A stretch of DNA of 64,000 bases from Streptomyces corallincola (GTDB taxonomy: Bacteria; Actinomycetota; Actinomycetes; Streptomycetales; Streptomycetaceae): the NCBI RefSeq assembly GCF_019104725.1, contig NZ_JAHRXF010000034.1, positions 1-64,000 on the forward strand, given 5' to 3'. A program made the translations under genes and the position numbers. The notes below the pieces were generated by a model. The model did not search any database. It was not told the origin of the DNA and was given only the letters and a program-made list of their open reading frames with translations. Positions 26,715 to 43,360 of the stretch are shown in pieces; positions within the stretch are counted from its first letter, which is position 1; the number at the start of each line of letters is the position of its first letter.

Positions 26715-28750
26715 TTGGGCACCACTCCGGAGATTCCCGTCGCGTGGTCGATACCGTCACTGGCCGACCTGCTGATTTCCGTCTGCGGGTCGAAATGAGA
26801 ATCCCCATCCGTCCCATGCACTCTCGACCATTCCCGCGCCAGTGCGACCAACTGCTGATTGCGCGCCGAATACGCCTGGACGTTGTCGGCAGACTGCTTC
26901 TTGTCCAACCTCTCCTGCTCATCCGCCAACCACTGATCCGTGACGTAATCGAATCCCGCCTGCACATCATCGCTGACCACCGGGATATAGCTGATGGCCG
27001 TGTCGAAGAACGGCTTGGTCTCGAACTCGGCGGTCTTGGGGTCGCCCTGGGACTGGATGCGGGCTTCCTCCAGGAAGCCGACCGTGCGGCCGGCGCGGTT
27101 CAGGGACTCGCCGGAATGGGCGCCGCCGTCGCCGTGCATTCCGGCGACCATCGCCTGGTTGAGCCCACCGTTGAGCGTCCCGTAGGCACCCTCGTCCTTG
27201 GACACCTGCTTGACCACCTCGAAGAGTTCGTCCTGCGCCAGGGGCGAGCGGGAGATGTCGATCTCGCTCATGGAGGCGTGCACGGTGGCCCCGTGATTGA
27301 CGAGGATCGCGGCTAGGGGGCGCCGCAGGGAGGGCGGGAGATCGTCACCCCGCTCGGAGAGATGGTGCAGCGCGGAGGTGAGGACGGCGGTGTTCCCGGC
27401 GCTGTGCGGGACGTAGTGGGCGTGCGGATCTGCCGGATCGACACCGGTGGTCGCGGCCCGCAGCGCGGCGCCGAACCCGGCGCGGTCGTCCCGGTCCGGC
27501 GCGGACGTCTCGGAACCGGCCTTCACCCCGTCCTGTCCATGCAGCACGACGTTCCAGTCCCGCTCCCCCGTCAGATACCGCATCCGCTCGTCGGAGCCGA
27601 GGTAGGCGGCTGCCGCCTGCGGGTCATGGCTCATGATCCCGAGCATCCCGTCCACCGGATCGTTGGCGAACCATCCCCCGCGCGGGCCCGCGTAGTCGCC
27701 CCGGAGCCGCCAGATCCCCGGCTCCCGCCGCTCCGCGCCGATCATGTCGTCGGTGAGATCCCGGAGCATCACGGGCGCGTAGCCGTGCCCGTGGGACATC
27801 AGGGTCGCCAGGGACTGGTACCCGACGGCCTTGTCCAGTCGCTCCCCCTGCGCGTCCGTGGCGAAGTACGCGACGCCTGCCTGCCGCATGTCGTCCCGCC
27901 ACTGCCGGTACCAGGGGGACCGGGTGTCCCGCGTGGCGGTGGCGAGGGTGTCCGCGAGGCCCGCCTCGATCGTGGCGTACGTCCCCGCCCCCGGCCCGCC
28001 CCGGACATGGACGAGATCGTTCAGCTCATTGCCGAGGACCAGCGTCCCCGAGGCGCCGAGACCGTCCAGCAGCGTACGGGCGAACACCCGGTCGTCCGCG
28101 TTGTCGCGGAACTGCCGCCGCAGCTCGTCCAGTTCACGCCCGGACAGTGTGCCCCCGCCGCTCAGCCGCTTGAGCAGCCCCTCGGCCTCCAGCGCCTCGT
28201 ACCGTTCGATGTCCCCCTGCGCACGGCCGTTGAAGCCGTGGCCGCCGACCAGCGGGTCCTCGTCGGCCACCACGGCCGCCAGGGCGATCCGGACGCCCGC
28301 GTCCGCGTCGGTCACGTCCCGCACCGCGCGGTCGAACCGCTCCTGCCAGCCGTGCACGGCCGCCTCCGTGGGGCCGCCGTCGCCGTGATCGGGATCGGCG
28401 CTGACGAAGCCCCGCTCCGAGACCCGTACTCCGGCGGCACGCGCCTCCTGCCGCAACGCGGTCAGCCGACCGGCCAGCTCGGTGAACTGCGCGTGCGCGT
28501 CCCGCAGCAGGGAGGCGACCGCCTTCGCCTCCGTCTGCGCGTACGCGAACTCCTTGAGTGTGACGCCGAACCGCCCATGCGCGGCCTCGGCGCTCATCCC
28601 CGCCCAGGCGGGCCCGAGCGTGATGCCGTACACCTCCCGGCGGTACGCCTTCTCCTGCCGGGCGAACTCCTTCGCCATGCCCTCCCACCGCTCGGCGGCG
28701 GCGGTGAGCGCGGCCAGGTCGGTGCTCACGATCTCGTGGTACGCCGGCAT
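26711..28750 (-). CDS. large hypothetical protein with WXG100-like N-terminal region
   Basis: 679 residues. The first 115 or so are helical and resemble the WXG100/ESX-substrate type (AERWEGMAKEFARQEKAY, then GPAWAGMSAEAAHGRF, Trp-x-Gly-type turn, and heptad-like Ala/Leu). The rest is mostly soluble, with a conserved-looking segment near residues 480-560 (LAAILVNHGATVHASMSEID, DEGAYGTLNGGLNQAMVAG). It resembles large Streptomyces proteins of the DUF6571 kind, recalled, not searched. No toxin motif and no signal peptide seen. Starts 1 bp after the stop of the small upstream gene and overlaps the lipoprotein gene downstream. Confidence 0.78.
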   Translation of the reverse strand: MPAYHEIVSTDLAALTAAAERWEGMAKEFARQEKAYRREVYGITLGPAWAGMSAEAAHGRFGVTLKEFAYAQTEAKAVASLLRDAHAQFTELAGRLTALRQEARAAGVRVSERGFVSADPDHGDGGPTEAAVHGWQERFDRAVRDVTDADAGVRIALAAVVADEDPLVGGHGFNGRAQGDIERYEALEAEGLLKRLSGGGTLSGRELDELRRQFRDNADDRVFARTLLDGLGASGTLVLGNELNDLVHVRGGPGAGTYATIEAGLADTLATATRDTRSPWYRQWRDDMRQAGVAYFATDAQGERLDKAVGYQSLATLMSHGHGYAPVMLRDLTDDMIGAERREPGIWRLRGDYAGPRGGWFANDPVDGMLGIMSHDPQAAAAYLGSDERMRYLTGERDWNVVLHGQDGVKAGSETSAPDRDDRAGFGAALRAATTGVDPADPHAHYVPHSAGNTAVLTSALHHLSERGDDLPPSLRRPLAAILVNHGATVHASMSEIDISRSPLAQDELFEVVKQVSKDEGAYGTLNGGLNQAMVAGMHGDGGAHSGESLNRAGRTVGFLEEARIQSQGDPKTAEFETKPFFDTAISYIPVVSDDVQAGFDYVTDQWLADEQERLDKKQSADNVQAYSARNQQLVALAREWSRVHGTDGDSHFDPQTEISRSASDGIDHATGISGVVPK

Positions 28751-28751
28751 G

Positions 28752-29108
28752 TCAGTACCGGTCGAAGGCGGAGATGTGCCGGGTCCGCCGGGCCACGGCG
28801 AGGTCGGCGCCGGTCAGGACGGTGTTGGTGGCACCCAGCGCGTCCTGCTCGGCGCCGAGCCGGTTCAGCAGCCCCCGTACCTGCGTCTCCCACGCCGTGT
28901 GCGCGTCCCGCAGCGCGACCCCGGTCTCCCAGTCCTCGAACGCCCGCACCGCGGCGCGGGTCTCGTCGTCGGCCCACCGCCCGGCGGTCCGGGTGTCCGG
29001 CTCGATGTGCGCCCCGATGACCCTGGCCGCGGCCCGCTTCTCCTCGGGAGAGGAGACCAGCGCCGCTCCGGCCCCGCTTCCGCCCACGCCGAACCCCTTC
29101 CACACCAC
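28752..29108 (-). CDS. small helical protein, probable partner of the 679-residue protein
   Basis: 118 residues, start taken as GTG at 29108 (a second GTG follows directly; the ribosome-binding site is weak). Predicted mostly alpha-helical with WADDETRAAVRAFEDWETGV and HTAWETQVRGLLNRLGAEQD, the size and character of an ESX/WXG100-type helical hairpin though the exact WxG is not present. It stops 1 bp before the 679-residue gene, so the two are very likely cotranslated partners. Function unknown. Confidence 0.7.
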   Translation of the reverse strand: MVWKGFGVGGSGAGAALVSSPEEKRAAARVIGAHIEPDTRTAGRWADDETRAAVRAFEDWETGVALRDAHTAWETQVRGLLNRLGAEQDALGATNTVLTGADLAVARRTRHISAFDRY

Positions 29109-29189
29109 CGAGACCTGTCGGTCACCCCAACGGCGACGGATCGGTCCACGTCACGGCGGGGTCAAGGCCGCGCCGCACCGCACACGCGA

Positions 29190-29223
29190 AAGGGCCCGTA
29201 CGACCGGAGTCGTACGGGCCCTT
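29190..29223 (-). terminator. terminator after tuf
   Basis: Perfect 15-bp stem (29190-29204 with 29209-29223) and a tight 4-nt cgga loop, 33 bp after the tuf stop. It should stop str-operon transcripts before the four-gene cluster. Confidence 0.85.
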
Positions 29224-29256
29224 CCGAAAGCCACCGGAGCTAAGCCCCGGCAAGGG

Positions 29257-30450
<1,194 letters not shown>

Positions 30451-30527
30451 TGGGGTCCTCCTGTGGAGTGGTTCTGTACGCCTTACTTCATCGGCGCCAG
30501 GTGATCTTTGCTGGAAAGCCCGGAACG

Positions 30528-30563
30528 CGGGGCAAACATCCTGCGATGAGGCTGTTTGCCCCG
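30528..30563. repeat. 11-bp inverted repeat in the fusA-tuf gap
   Basis: CGGGGCAAACA (30528-30538) and its exact complement (30553-30563), 14 bp apart, 78-113 bp upstream of the tuf ATG. It could be an RNA hairpin in the leader of tuf or a DNA-binding site. No T-run follows, so an ordinary terminator is less likely. Confidence 0.6.
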
Positions 30564-30605
30564 TGCGGCTCCGGAGTCAAGCCTAAAGCGTGGAAACGCG
30601 GTGCG

Positions 30606-32732
30606 TTACTCGCCCTTGGCCTTCGCGATGATCTCCTCGGCGACGTTCCGCGGAACCTCGGCGTAGGAGTCGAACTGCATCGAGTAGCTCGCGCGACCCG
30701 AGGTCTTGCTACGGAGGTCGCCGACGTAGCCGAACATCTCCGACAGGGGCACGAGGCCCTTCACGACGCGGGCACCGGCCCGCTCCTCCATGGCCTGGAT
30801 CTGGCCACGGCGGGAGTTGATGTCGCCGATGACCTCACCCATGTAGTCCTCGGGCGTGGTGACCTCGACGGCCATCATCGGCTCCAGGAGCACGGGCGAA
30901 GCCTTGCGCGCGGCCTCCTTGAAGGCCTGCGAACCGGCGATCTTGAAGGCGAGCTCCGAGGAGTCCACCTCGTGGTAGCCACCGTCGATGAGGATGACAC
31001 GGACACCGGTCATCTCATAGCCGGCCAGGATGCCGAACTGCATGGCCTCCTGGGCGCCCGCGTCCACCGAAGGGATGTACTCCTTCGGGATGCGGCCACC
31101 GGTCACCTTGTTCACGAACTCGTACGAGGCGTCGCCGCCCTCGATCGGCTCGATCGCGATCTGCACCTTGGCGAACTGGCCAGTACCACCAGTCTGCTTC
31201 TTGTGCGTGTAGTCCACGCGCTCGACGGCCTTGCGGATCGTCTCGCGGTAGGCCACCTGCGGCTTGCCGACGTTGGCCTCGACCTTGAACTCACGGCGCA
31301 TGCGGTCAACCAGCACCTCGAGGTGCAGCTCGCCCATACCGCCGATGATGGTCTGGCCGGTCTCCTCGTCCGAGTGGACCTGGAACGACGGGTCCTCCTC
31401 GGCGAGCCGCTGGATGGCGACGCCGAGCTTCTCCTGGTCGCCCTTCGACTTGGGCTCGATGGCGACCTGGATGACCGGAGCCGGGAAGTCCATCGACTCC
31501 AGGATCACGGGCTGCTTGTCGTCGCACAGCGTCTCACCGGTGGTGGTCTGCTTGAGACCCATCACGGCGATGATGTCGCCGGCGCCCACCGAGTCGATCT
31601 CCTCACGCTTGTTCGCGTGCATGCGGTAGATCTTGCCGATGCGCTCCTTCTTGCCCTTGACGGAGTTCAGCACCGCGGTGCCGGACTCCAGGCGGCCCGA
31701 GTAGACCCGGACGAAGGTGAGCTTGCCGAGGTGCGGGTCGCTCATGATCTTGAACGCGAGCGCGGACAGCGGCTCGTCGTCCGAGGGGCGGCGCGTGACG
31801 ACCGTCTCCGGGTCCTTCACGTCGTGGCCCTCGATGGCCTCGACGTCCAGGGGGGACGGCAGGTAGCGCACGACCGCGTCGAGCAGGGGCTGAACGCCCT
31901 TGTTCTTGAAGGCCGTACCGCAGAACACCGGGGTGACGGTGATGTCCTTGGACTTGCCGGACGCGATGGTGATACGACGGATCGCGGCGTACAGCTGCTC
32001 CTCGGAGGGCTCGGTGCCCTCCAGGTACAGCTCCATGATCTCCTCGTCGTTCTCGGCCACGGCCTCCAGAAGCTTGCCGCGGTACTCCTCGGCAGCCTCG
32101 GTGTGCGTGTCCGGGATGTCCACGACGTCGTACATCTCGCCCTTGGTGGCCTCGGCGGACCACACGAGCGCCTTCATGCGGACGAGGTCCACGACGCCCT
32201 GGAAGTCGGCCTCGGCACCGATCGGGAGCTGCATGATGATCGGCTGCGCGCCCAGGCGGTCGCTGATCATGTCCACGCAGCGGTGGAACTCGGCACCGGT
32301 CCGGTCGAGCTTGTTGACGAAGCAGATGCGCGGGACGCCGTAGCGGTCCGCCTGACGCCACACCGTCTCGGACTGGGGCTCCACGCCGGCGACGCCGTCG
32401 AACACCGTCACGGCACCGTCGAGCACGCGCAGCGAACGCTCCACCTCGACGGTGAAGTCCACGTGGCCCGGGGTGTCGATGATGTTGATCGTGTGATCGA
32501 CGTCTTCCAGCGGCCAGTGACAGGTGGTGGCAGCAGAGGTGATCGTGATGCCACGCTCCTGCTCCTGCTCCATCCAGTCCATCGTGGCGGCGCCGTCGTG
32601 GACCTCACCGATCTTGTACGACACACCGGTGTAGAACAGGATCCGCTCGGTGGTGGTCGTCTTGCCCGCGTCGATGTGGGCCATGATCCCGATGTTGCGG
32701 ACCTTGGCCAGGTCAAGTGAAGTGGTAGCCAT
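30606..32732 (-). CDS. fusA: elongation factor G
   Basis: GTPase that drives translocation and, with RRF, ribosome recycling. 708 residues: G1 AHIDAGKTTTTERI near residue 20, G3 DTPGHVD, G4 NKLDR, followed by domains II-V ending MQFDSYAEVPRNVAEEIIAK. Part of the str operon, 39 bp after rpsG. Confidence 0.98.
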   Translation of the reverse strand: MATTSLDLAKVRNIGIMAHIDAGKTTTTERILFYTGVSYKIGEVHDGAATMDWMEQEQERGITITSAATTCHWPLEDVDHTINIIDTPGHVDFTVEVERSLRVLDGAVTVFDGVAGVEPQSETVWRQADRYGVPRICFVNKLDRTGAEFHRCVDMISDRLGAQPIIMQLPIGAEADFQGVVDLVRMKALVWSAEATKGEMYDVVDIPDTHTEAAEEYRGKLLEAVAENDEEIMELYLEGTEPSEEQLYAAIRRITIASGKSKDITVTPVFCGTAFKNKGVQPLLDAVVRYLPSPLDVEAIEGHDVKDPETVVTRRPSDDEPLSALAFKIMSDPHLGKLTFVRVYSGRLESGTAVLNSVKGKKERIGKIYRMHANKREEIDSVGAGDIIAVMGLKQTTTGETLCDDKQPVILESMDFPAPVIQVAIEPKSKGDQEKLGVAIQRLAEEDPSFQVHSDEETGQTIIGGMGELHLEVLVDRMRREFKVEANVGKPQVAYRETIRKAVERVDYTHKKQTGGTGQFAKVQIAIEPIEGGDASYEFVNKVTGGRIPKEYIPSVDAGAQEAMQFGILAGYEMTGVRVILIDGGYHEVDSSELAFKIAGSQAFKEAARKASPVLLEPMMAVEVTTPEDYMGEVIGDINSRRGQIQAMEERAGARVVKGLVPLSEMFGYVGDLRSKTSGRASYSMQFDSYAEVPRNVAEEIIAKAKGE

Positions 32733-32771
32733 AAGGCTTCGGTCTTCTCTCGGTCTCGATGTGGGTAGCGA

Positions 32772-33242
32772 CTACCAGCGGTAGTGCGCGAAGGCCTTGT
32801 TGGACTCGGCCATCTTGTGCGTGTCCTCGCGCTTCTTGACGGCCGCACCGAGGCCGTTCGAAGCGTCGAGAAGCTCGTTGAGCAGACGCTCGGTCATCGT
32901 CTTCTCGCGACGGGCGCGGGAGTAACCGACGAGCCAGCGCAGCGCCAGGGTGTTGGCACGACCGGGCTTGACCTCGATCGGCACCTGGTACGTGGCGCCA
33001 CCGACGCGGCGGGACTTGACCTCGAGGGTCGGCTTGATGTTCTCAAGAGCGCGCTTCAGCGTGATGACCGGGTCGTTGCCGGTCTTCTCGCGCAGGCCCT
33101 CCATGGCGCCGTAGACGATGCGCTCGGCGGTGGAGCGCTTGCCGTTCAGCAGCACCTTGTTGATGAGGGAGGTCACCAGAGGAGAACCGTAGACCGGGTC
33201 GATGATGACCGGGCGCTTCGGGGCGGGGCCCTTACGAGGCAT
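32772..33242 (-). CDS. rpsG: 30S ribosomal protein S7 (uS7)
   Basis: Head-assembly protein at the mRNA exit. 156 residues, MPRKGPAPKRPVIIDPVYGS, with GGATYQVPIEVKPGRANTLA. Starts 2 bp after the rpsL stop. In other bacteria S7 represses the str operon. Confidence 0.98.
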   Translation of the reverse strand: MPRKGPAPKRPVIIDPVYGSPLVTSLINKVLLNGKRSTAERIVYGAMEGLREKTGNDPVITLKRALENIKPTLEVKSRRVGGATYQVPIEVKPGRANTLALRWLVGYSRARREKTMTERLLNELLDASNGLGAAVKKREDTHKMAESNKAFAHYRW

Positions 33243-33244
33243 TC

Positions 33245-33616
33245 TTACTTCTCCTTCTTGGCGCCGTAACGGCTGCGAGCCTGCTTGCGGTTCTTGACAC
33301 CCTGGGTGTCGAGCGAACCGCGGATGATCTTGTAGCGAACACCCGGCAGGTCCTTCACACGGCCGCCGCGCACGAGCACGATGGAGTGCTCCTGCAGGTT
33401 GTGTCCCTCACCCGGAATGTAGGCCGTGACCTCGATGCCGCTGGTCAGACGCACACGCGCGACCTTACGCAGGGCCGAGTTCGGCTTCTTCGGGGTGGTC
33501 GTGAACACACGCGTGCAGACGCCACGCCGCTGGGGCGAACCCTCGAGTGCGGGCGTCTTGTTCTTCTCGACCTTGTCCTGCCGGCCCTTCCGGACCAGCT
33601 GCTGGATCGTAGGCAC
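33245..33616 (-). CDS. rpsL: 30S ribosomal protein S12 (uS12)
   Basis: Decoding-centre protein. 123 residues from GTG at 33616 ((M)PTIQQLVRKGRQDKVEKNK), with GGAGAAGTA as ribosome-binding site. The frame is open 37 codons upstream into the leader, which is not coding. Lys43 (TTPKKPNS) and Lys88 (GGRVKDLPG), the residues changed in streptomycin-resistant mutants, are unchanged, so a sensitive allele is predicted. First gene of the str operon. Confidence 0.98.
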   Translation of the reverse strand: MPTIQQLVRKGRQDKVEKNKTPALEGSPQRRGVCTRVFTTTPKKPNSALRKVARVRLTSGIEVTAYIPGEGHNLQEHSIVLVRGGRVKDLPGVRYKIIRGSLDTQGVKNRKQARSRYGAKKEK

Positions 33617-33663
33617 TACTTCTCCGGTTTCTGTGTGCCGAATGGTGAAGCTAACCTGGGACT

Positions 33664-33691
33664 TCTCCGACCCACGCGGTCGGGTGTGTCG
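33664..33691 (-). promoter_or_regulatory. leader element shared with rpsJ (copy 2, rpsL)
   Basis: Matches 24885-24912 at 27 of 28 positions; the only change (33685) lies outside the potential CCGACC/GGTCGG stem (33667-33683). Ends 47 nt before the rpsL start codon. Confidence 0.6.
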
Positions 33692-33804
33692 GATCCGTCG
33701 GACTCCCGCGCAAGACGGGAAAGGCACGGATCACGGTGGCGTAGGGCTCGCCGTGCGGTTAAGACACACACGGGAACCAGGGCACACCCCAGGCACAAGG
33801 TATG

Positions 33805-33833
33805 AGGGTACCTACCTCATACGCTGTGGTCAA
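33805..33833 (-). promoter_or_regulatory. rpsL (str operon) promoter
   Basis: On the minus strand: -35 TTGACC (33828-33833), 17-bp spacer, -10 TACCCT (33805-33810). Predicted start near 33797, giving a leader of about 180 nt. Same -35 hexamer as the S10 promoter. Confidence 0.7.
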
Positions 33834-33920
33834 AACAAATGCGACAGGGCCGGTACGGCCCCCGCTGAACTGGTGCTTTTCGGCGCGCAGTCGGCGAAAC
33901 ACCGGCACCCCCCGGAACGC

Positions 33921-33961
33921 CGAAGGGCGGCCACCCCCGCACGGGAGGTGGCCGCCCTTCG
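33921..33961 (-). terminator. terminator after rpoC
   Basis: 15-bp perfect stem (33921-33935 with 33947-33961), extended by pairing in the loop, 10 bp after the rpoC stop. Ends the rplJL-rpoBC unit. Confidence 0.85.
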
Positions 33962-33970
33962 CACTACCGC

Positions 33971-37870
<3,900 letters not shown>

Positions 37871-37968
37871 TATGCGTCAATCCCTCTCAGGGTCGTTGCG
37901 TCTGTGGTCTGAAACGGGGGCCTGGGGGTCGGCGGGCCCTGGTGGATTCCAGGGCCCGCCGGCTCCCG

Positions 37969-41454
<3,486 letters not shown>

Positions 41455-42024
41455 GAGGGGTCCTTCCGAGGGCTCGGACTCACTACGCGCGTACCGGCCC
41501 CTCTCCGACACAGAGACCTGAAACCCCAGGTCAACGGGGTTTGGTCATCGGTGCTTCGGTGAGGGCAGACCCCTGGTGACGGGCAGGGGACAGCTAACAG
41601 GCAGCGCAAAGGGTCAGTGTAGCCACTTGGCACACTGATGTCCAGTGCGGGTTCTGCGAGACCCTCGTTGTTCTCGACCGCCCTCGTTAAATCGCCCTCG
41701 GCATGCTTGCCCTCAACGCACGTTCATACTGCCCTCTTCGCCGCCGATCCATGCCTCGGATTCGGATCGTTGTGACGACGCGTCCTGAGAATTGCGCGCT
41801 GCGTGCGGTTCGTCAAGGCCCCTCAGCCGGAACGGGGCTGTCCGGAGACACGACGAAGATCACCATACCCCTCGCCCTCACGAGCGCAAGGCAACCGTGG
41901 CCGGGCCCCGGATACGCCCAAGAGCGACCACCCGGATGGATGATCGCTCTTGGCTGCGTTCGCGTTACAGCCCTACGGGGCGGCAACTCTCACACGGGGA
42001 GTCCCGGAGGAACTCCGAGAGGTC
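41455..42024 (-). other. rplL-rpoB intergenic region, no gene
   Basis: 570 bp, the longest non-coding gap inside the rplJL-rpoBC unit. It contains one clear hairpin (41918-41953) close behind rplL. I see no convincing promoter hexamers and no coding signal on either strand. It may be a processing or partial-termination region that sets the ratio of L7/L12 to polymerase. Confidence 0.55.
41918..41953 (-). terminator. hairpin between rplL and rpoB, possible attenuator
   Basis: Perfect 10-bp stem (41918-41927 with 41944-41953) with a 16-nt loop, 72 bp after the rplL stop. No long T-run follows, consistent with partial termination or RNase III processing between ribosomal and polymerase genes. 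Confidence 0.55.
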
Positions 42025-42411
42025 TTACTTGACCTCGACAGCCGCACCGGCGGCCTTGAGGGACTCGGCGGCCTTCTCGGCGGCCTCCTTGGTGACCTTC
42101 TCGAGGACCGGCTTCGGGGTGCCGTCCACGAGGTCCTTGGCCTCCTTCAGACCCAGCGAGGTCAGCTCACGCACGACCTTGATGACCTGGATCTTCTTGT
42201 CACCGGCGCCGGTGAGGACGACGTCGAACTCGTCCTGCTCCTCGACGGCCTCGGCAGCGCCACCGGCGGCACCGCCGGCGACGACGACCGGGGCGGCAGC
42301 GGCGGCGGTGACGTCGAACTTGTCCTCGAAGGCCTTCACGAACTCGGAGAGCTCGATGAGGGTCATCTCCTCGAACTGCGCGAGCAGGTCTTCCTGGCTG
42401 AGCTTCGCCAT
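42025..42411 (-). CDS. rplL: 50S ribosomal protein L7/L12 (bL12)
   Basis: Stalk protein that recruits translational GTPases. 128 residues: dimerising N-domain (LSQEDLLAQFEEMTLIELSE), Ala-rich hinge (about 40-55), and C-terminal domain with KTIQVIKVVRE-like GDKKIQVIKVVRELTSLGLK. Downstream of rplJ by 115 bp. Confidence 0.98.
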   Translation of the reverse strand: MAKLSQEDLLAQFEEMTLIELSEFVKAFEDKFDVTAAAAAPVVVAGGAAGGAAEAVEEQDEFDVVLTGAGDKKIQVIKVVRELTSLGLKEAKDLVDGTPKPVLEKVTKEAAEKAAESLKAAGAAVEVK

Positions 42412-42526
42412 GATGGCGGTCCTTCCACTAATTCGGCAGGTGCCGGATGTACATGAGAGGCGGGCGTACGGTGGCCCGCTGCGACCCGGGCCGCGTCACG
42501 CGGCCCGGATCAGAAAGCGAGCCGAA

Positions 42527-43057
42527 TTACTCGGCACCGCCCTGCTCGGCCTGCTTGGCGCGAAGGGCGTCCACGGTGCGGACGAGCTTCGACGGCAGCG
42601 CCTGGAAGAGGGAGGCAGCCTGGGACTGCTTGCCCTTCATGGCACCGGCCAGCTTGCTGAGCAGAACCTCGCGGGACTCGAGGTCCGCAAGCTTCTTGAT
42701 CTCGTCGGCGGAGAGCGCCTTGCCGTCAAGGACACCGCCCTTGATGACGAGATTCGGGTTGTCCTTGGCGAAGTCACGGAGACCCTTCGCGGACACCACC
42801 GGGTCACCGGTGACGAAGGCGACAGCCGTCGGACCGTTGAACAGGTCGTCCAGCGTGGAGATCCCGGCCTCGTTGGCCGCAATCTTGGTCAGCGTGTTCT
42901 TCACCACGGCGTACTGGGCGTTCTCACCGAGCGATCGGCGCAGCGTCTTGAGCTGCGCCACGGTGAGACCGCGGTACTCGGTCAGCACGGCAGCGTTGGA
43001 GTTGCGGAACTGCTCCGTCAACTCGGCCACTGCGGCAGCCTTGTCGGGCGTCGCCAT
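42527..43057 (-). CDS. rplJ: 50S ribosomal protein L10 (uL10)
   Basis: Stalk base that carries the L7/L12 dimers and normally autoregulates this operon by binding its leader. 176 residues from ATG at 43057 (MATPDKAAAVAELTEQFRNS), with AAGGAGG as ribosome-binding site. The frame is open 56 codons upstream, which is leader RNA. Confidence 0.97.
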   Translation of the reverse strand: MATPDKAAAVAELTEQFRNSNAAVLTEYRGLTVAQLKTLRRSLGENAQYAVVKNTLTKIAANEAGISTLDDLFNGPTAVAFVTGDPVVSAKGLRDFAKDNPNLVIKGGVLDGKALSADEIKKLADLESREVLLSKLAGAMKGKQSQAASLFQALPSKLVRTVDALRAKQAEQGGAE

Positions 43058-43301
43058 AGAGCCTCGGCCTCCTTCCGGGTGATTCTGACCGCGCGGGCCC
43101 GAAGGAGGACTGAGGAAAACGAAACGCCCCGGCGCAGGCGCTCGGGGCGGACTCGACCGGCCGCACACACGTCGAGCGCGTGTACTCCGGGAGTTCTTCC
43201 ACTGACACCTGCGCGGGTCGTCCACTTCGCAGTGAATCCTTCGGTCGCCGGACCCTCGTGGGAGAGCACGGCAACGACCAGCGGTCTTTGGCTTCGGTGG
43301 A
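43058..43301 (-). ncRNA. L10 leader (autoregulatory rplJ 5' leader)
   Basis: About 240 nt between the predicted start and rplJ. Near the 5' end the transcript reads GCCAAAGACCGCTGGTCGTT (around 43274-43293), which resembles the 23S-like L10-binding fold of the L10 leader family. At the 3' end lies a terminator-like hairpin (43125-43149) followed by TTTCGTTTT. The arrangement suggests control by L10(L12) binding. Family assignment is from memory of the L10_leader class. Confidence 0.65.
43114..43149 (-). terminator. attenuator hairpin in the rplJ leader
   Basis: Stem 43125-43135 with 43138-43149 (7 bp plus 4 bp with one bulged base), followed on the minus strand by TTTCGTTTT (43114-43124). 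Looks like an intrinsic terminator upstream of the rplJ ribosome-binding site. Confidence 0.6.
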
Positions 43302-43331
43302 AGCGTACGGGAACGGGCGGTCGCCAGGCAA
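43302..43331 (-). promoter_or_regulatory. rplJ promoter
   Basis: On the minus strand: -35 TTGCCT (43326-43331), 18-bp spacer, -10 TACGCT (43302-43307). It lies immediately 5' of the L10-like leader fold. Confidence 0.55.
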
Positions 43332-43360
43332 ATCCGCCCGTTCGGCGGCTACCGGACGGA

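Larger units (their letters stand above)
33617..33970 (-). other. rpsL leader/promoter and rpoC 3' region, no gene
   Basis: 354 bp. On the minus strand, from right to left: the rpoC terminator (33921-33961), the rpsL promoter (33805-33833), about 180 nt of leader, and the 28-nt element shared with the rpsJ leader (33664-33691). No supportable gene on either strand. Confidence 0.65.

Noticed and set aside
33617..33727. 37-codon N-terminal extension of rpsL
   Set aside because: Would translate the leader; S12 starts at the GTG with a good ribosome-binding site.
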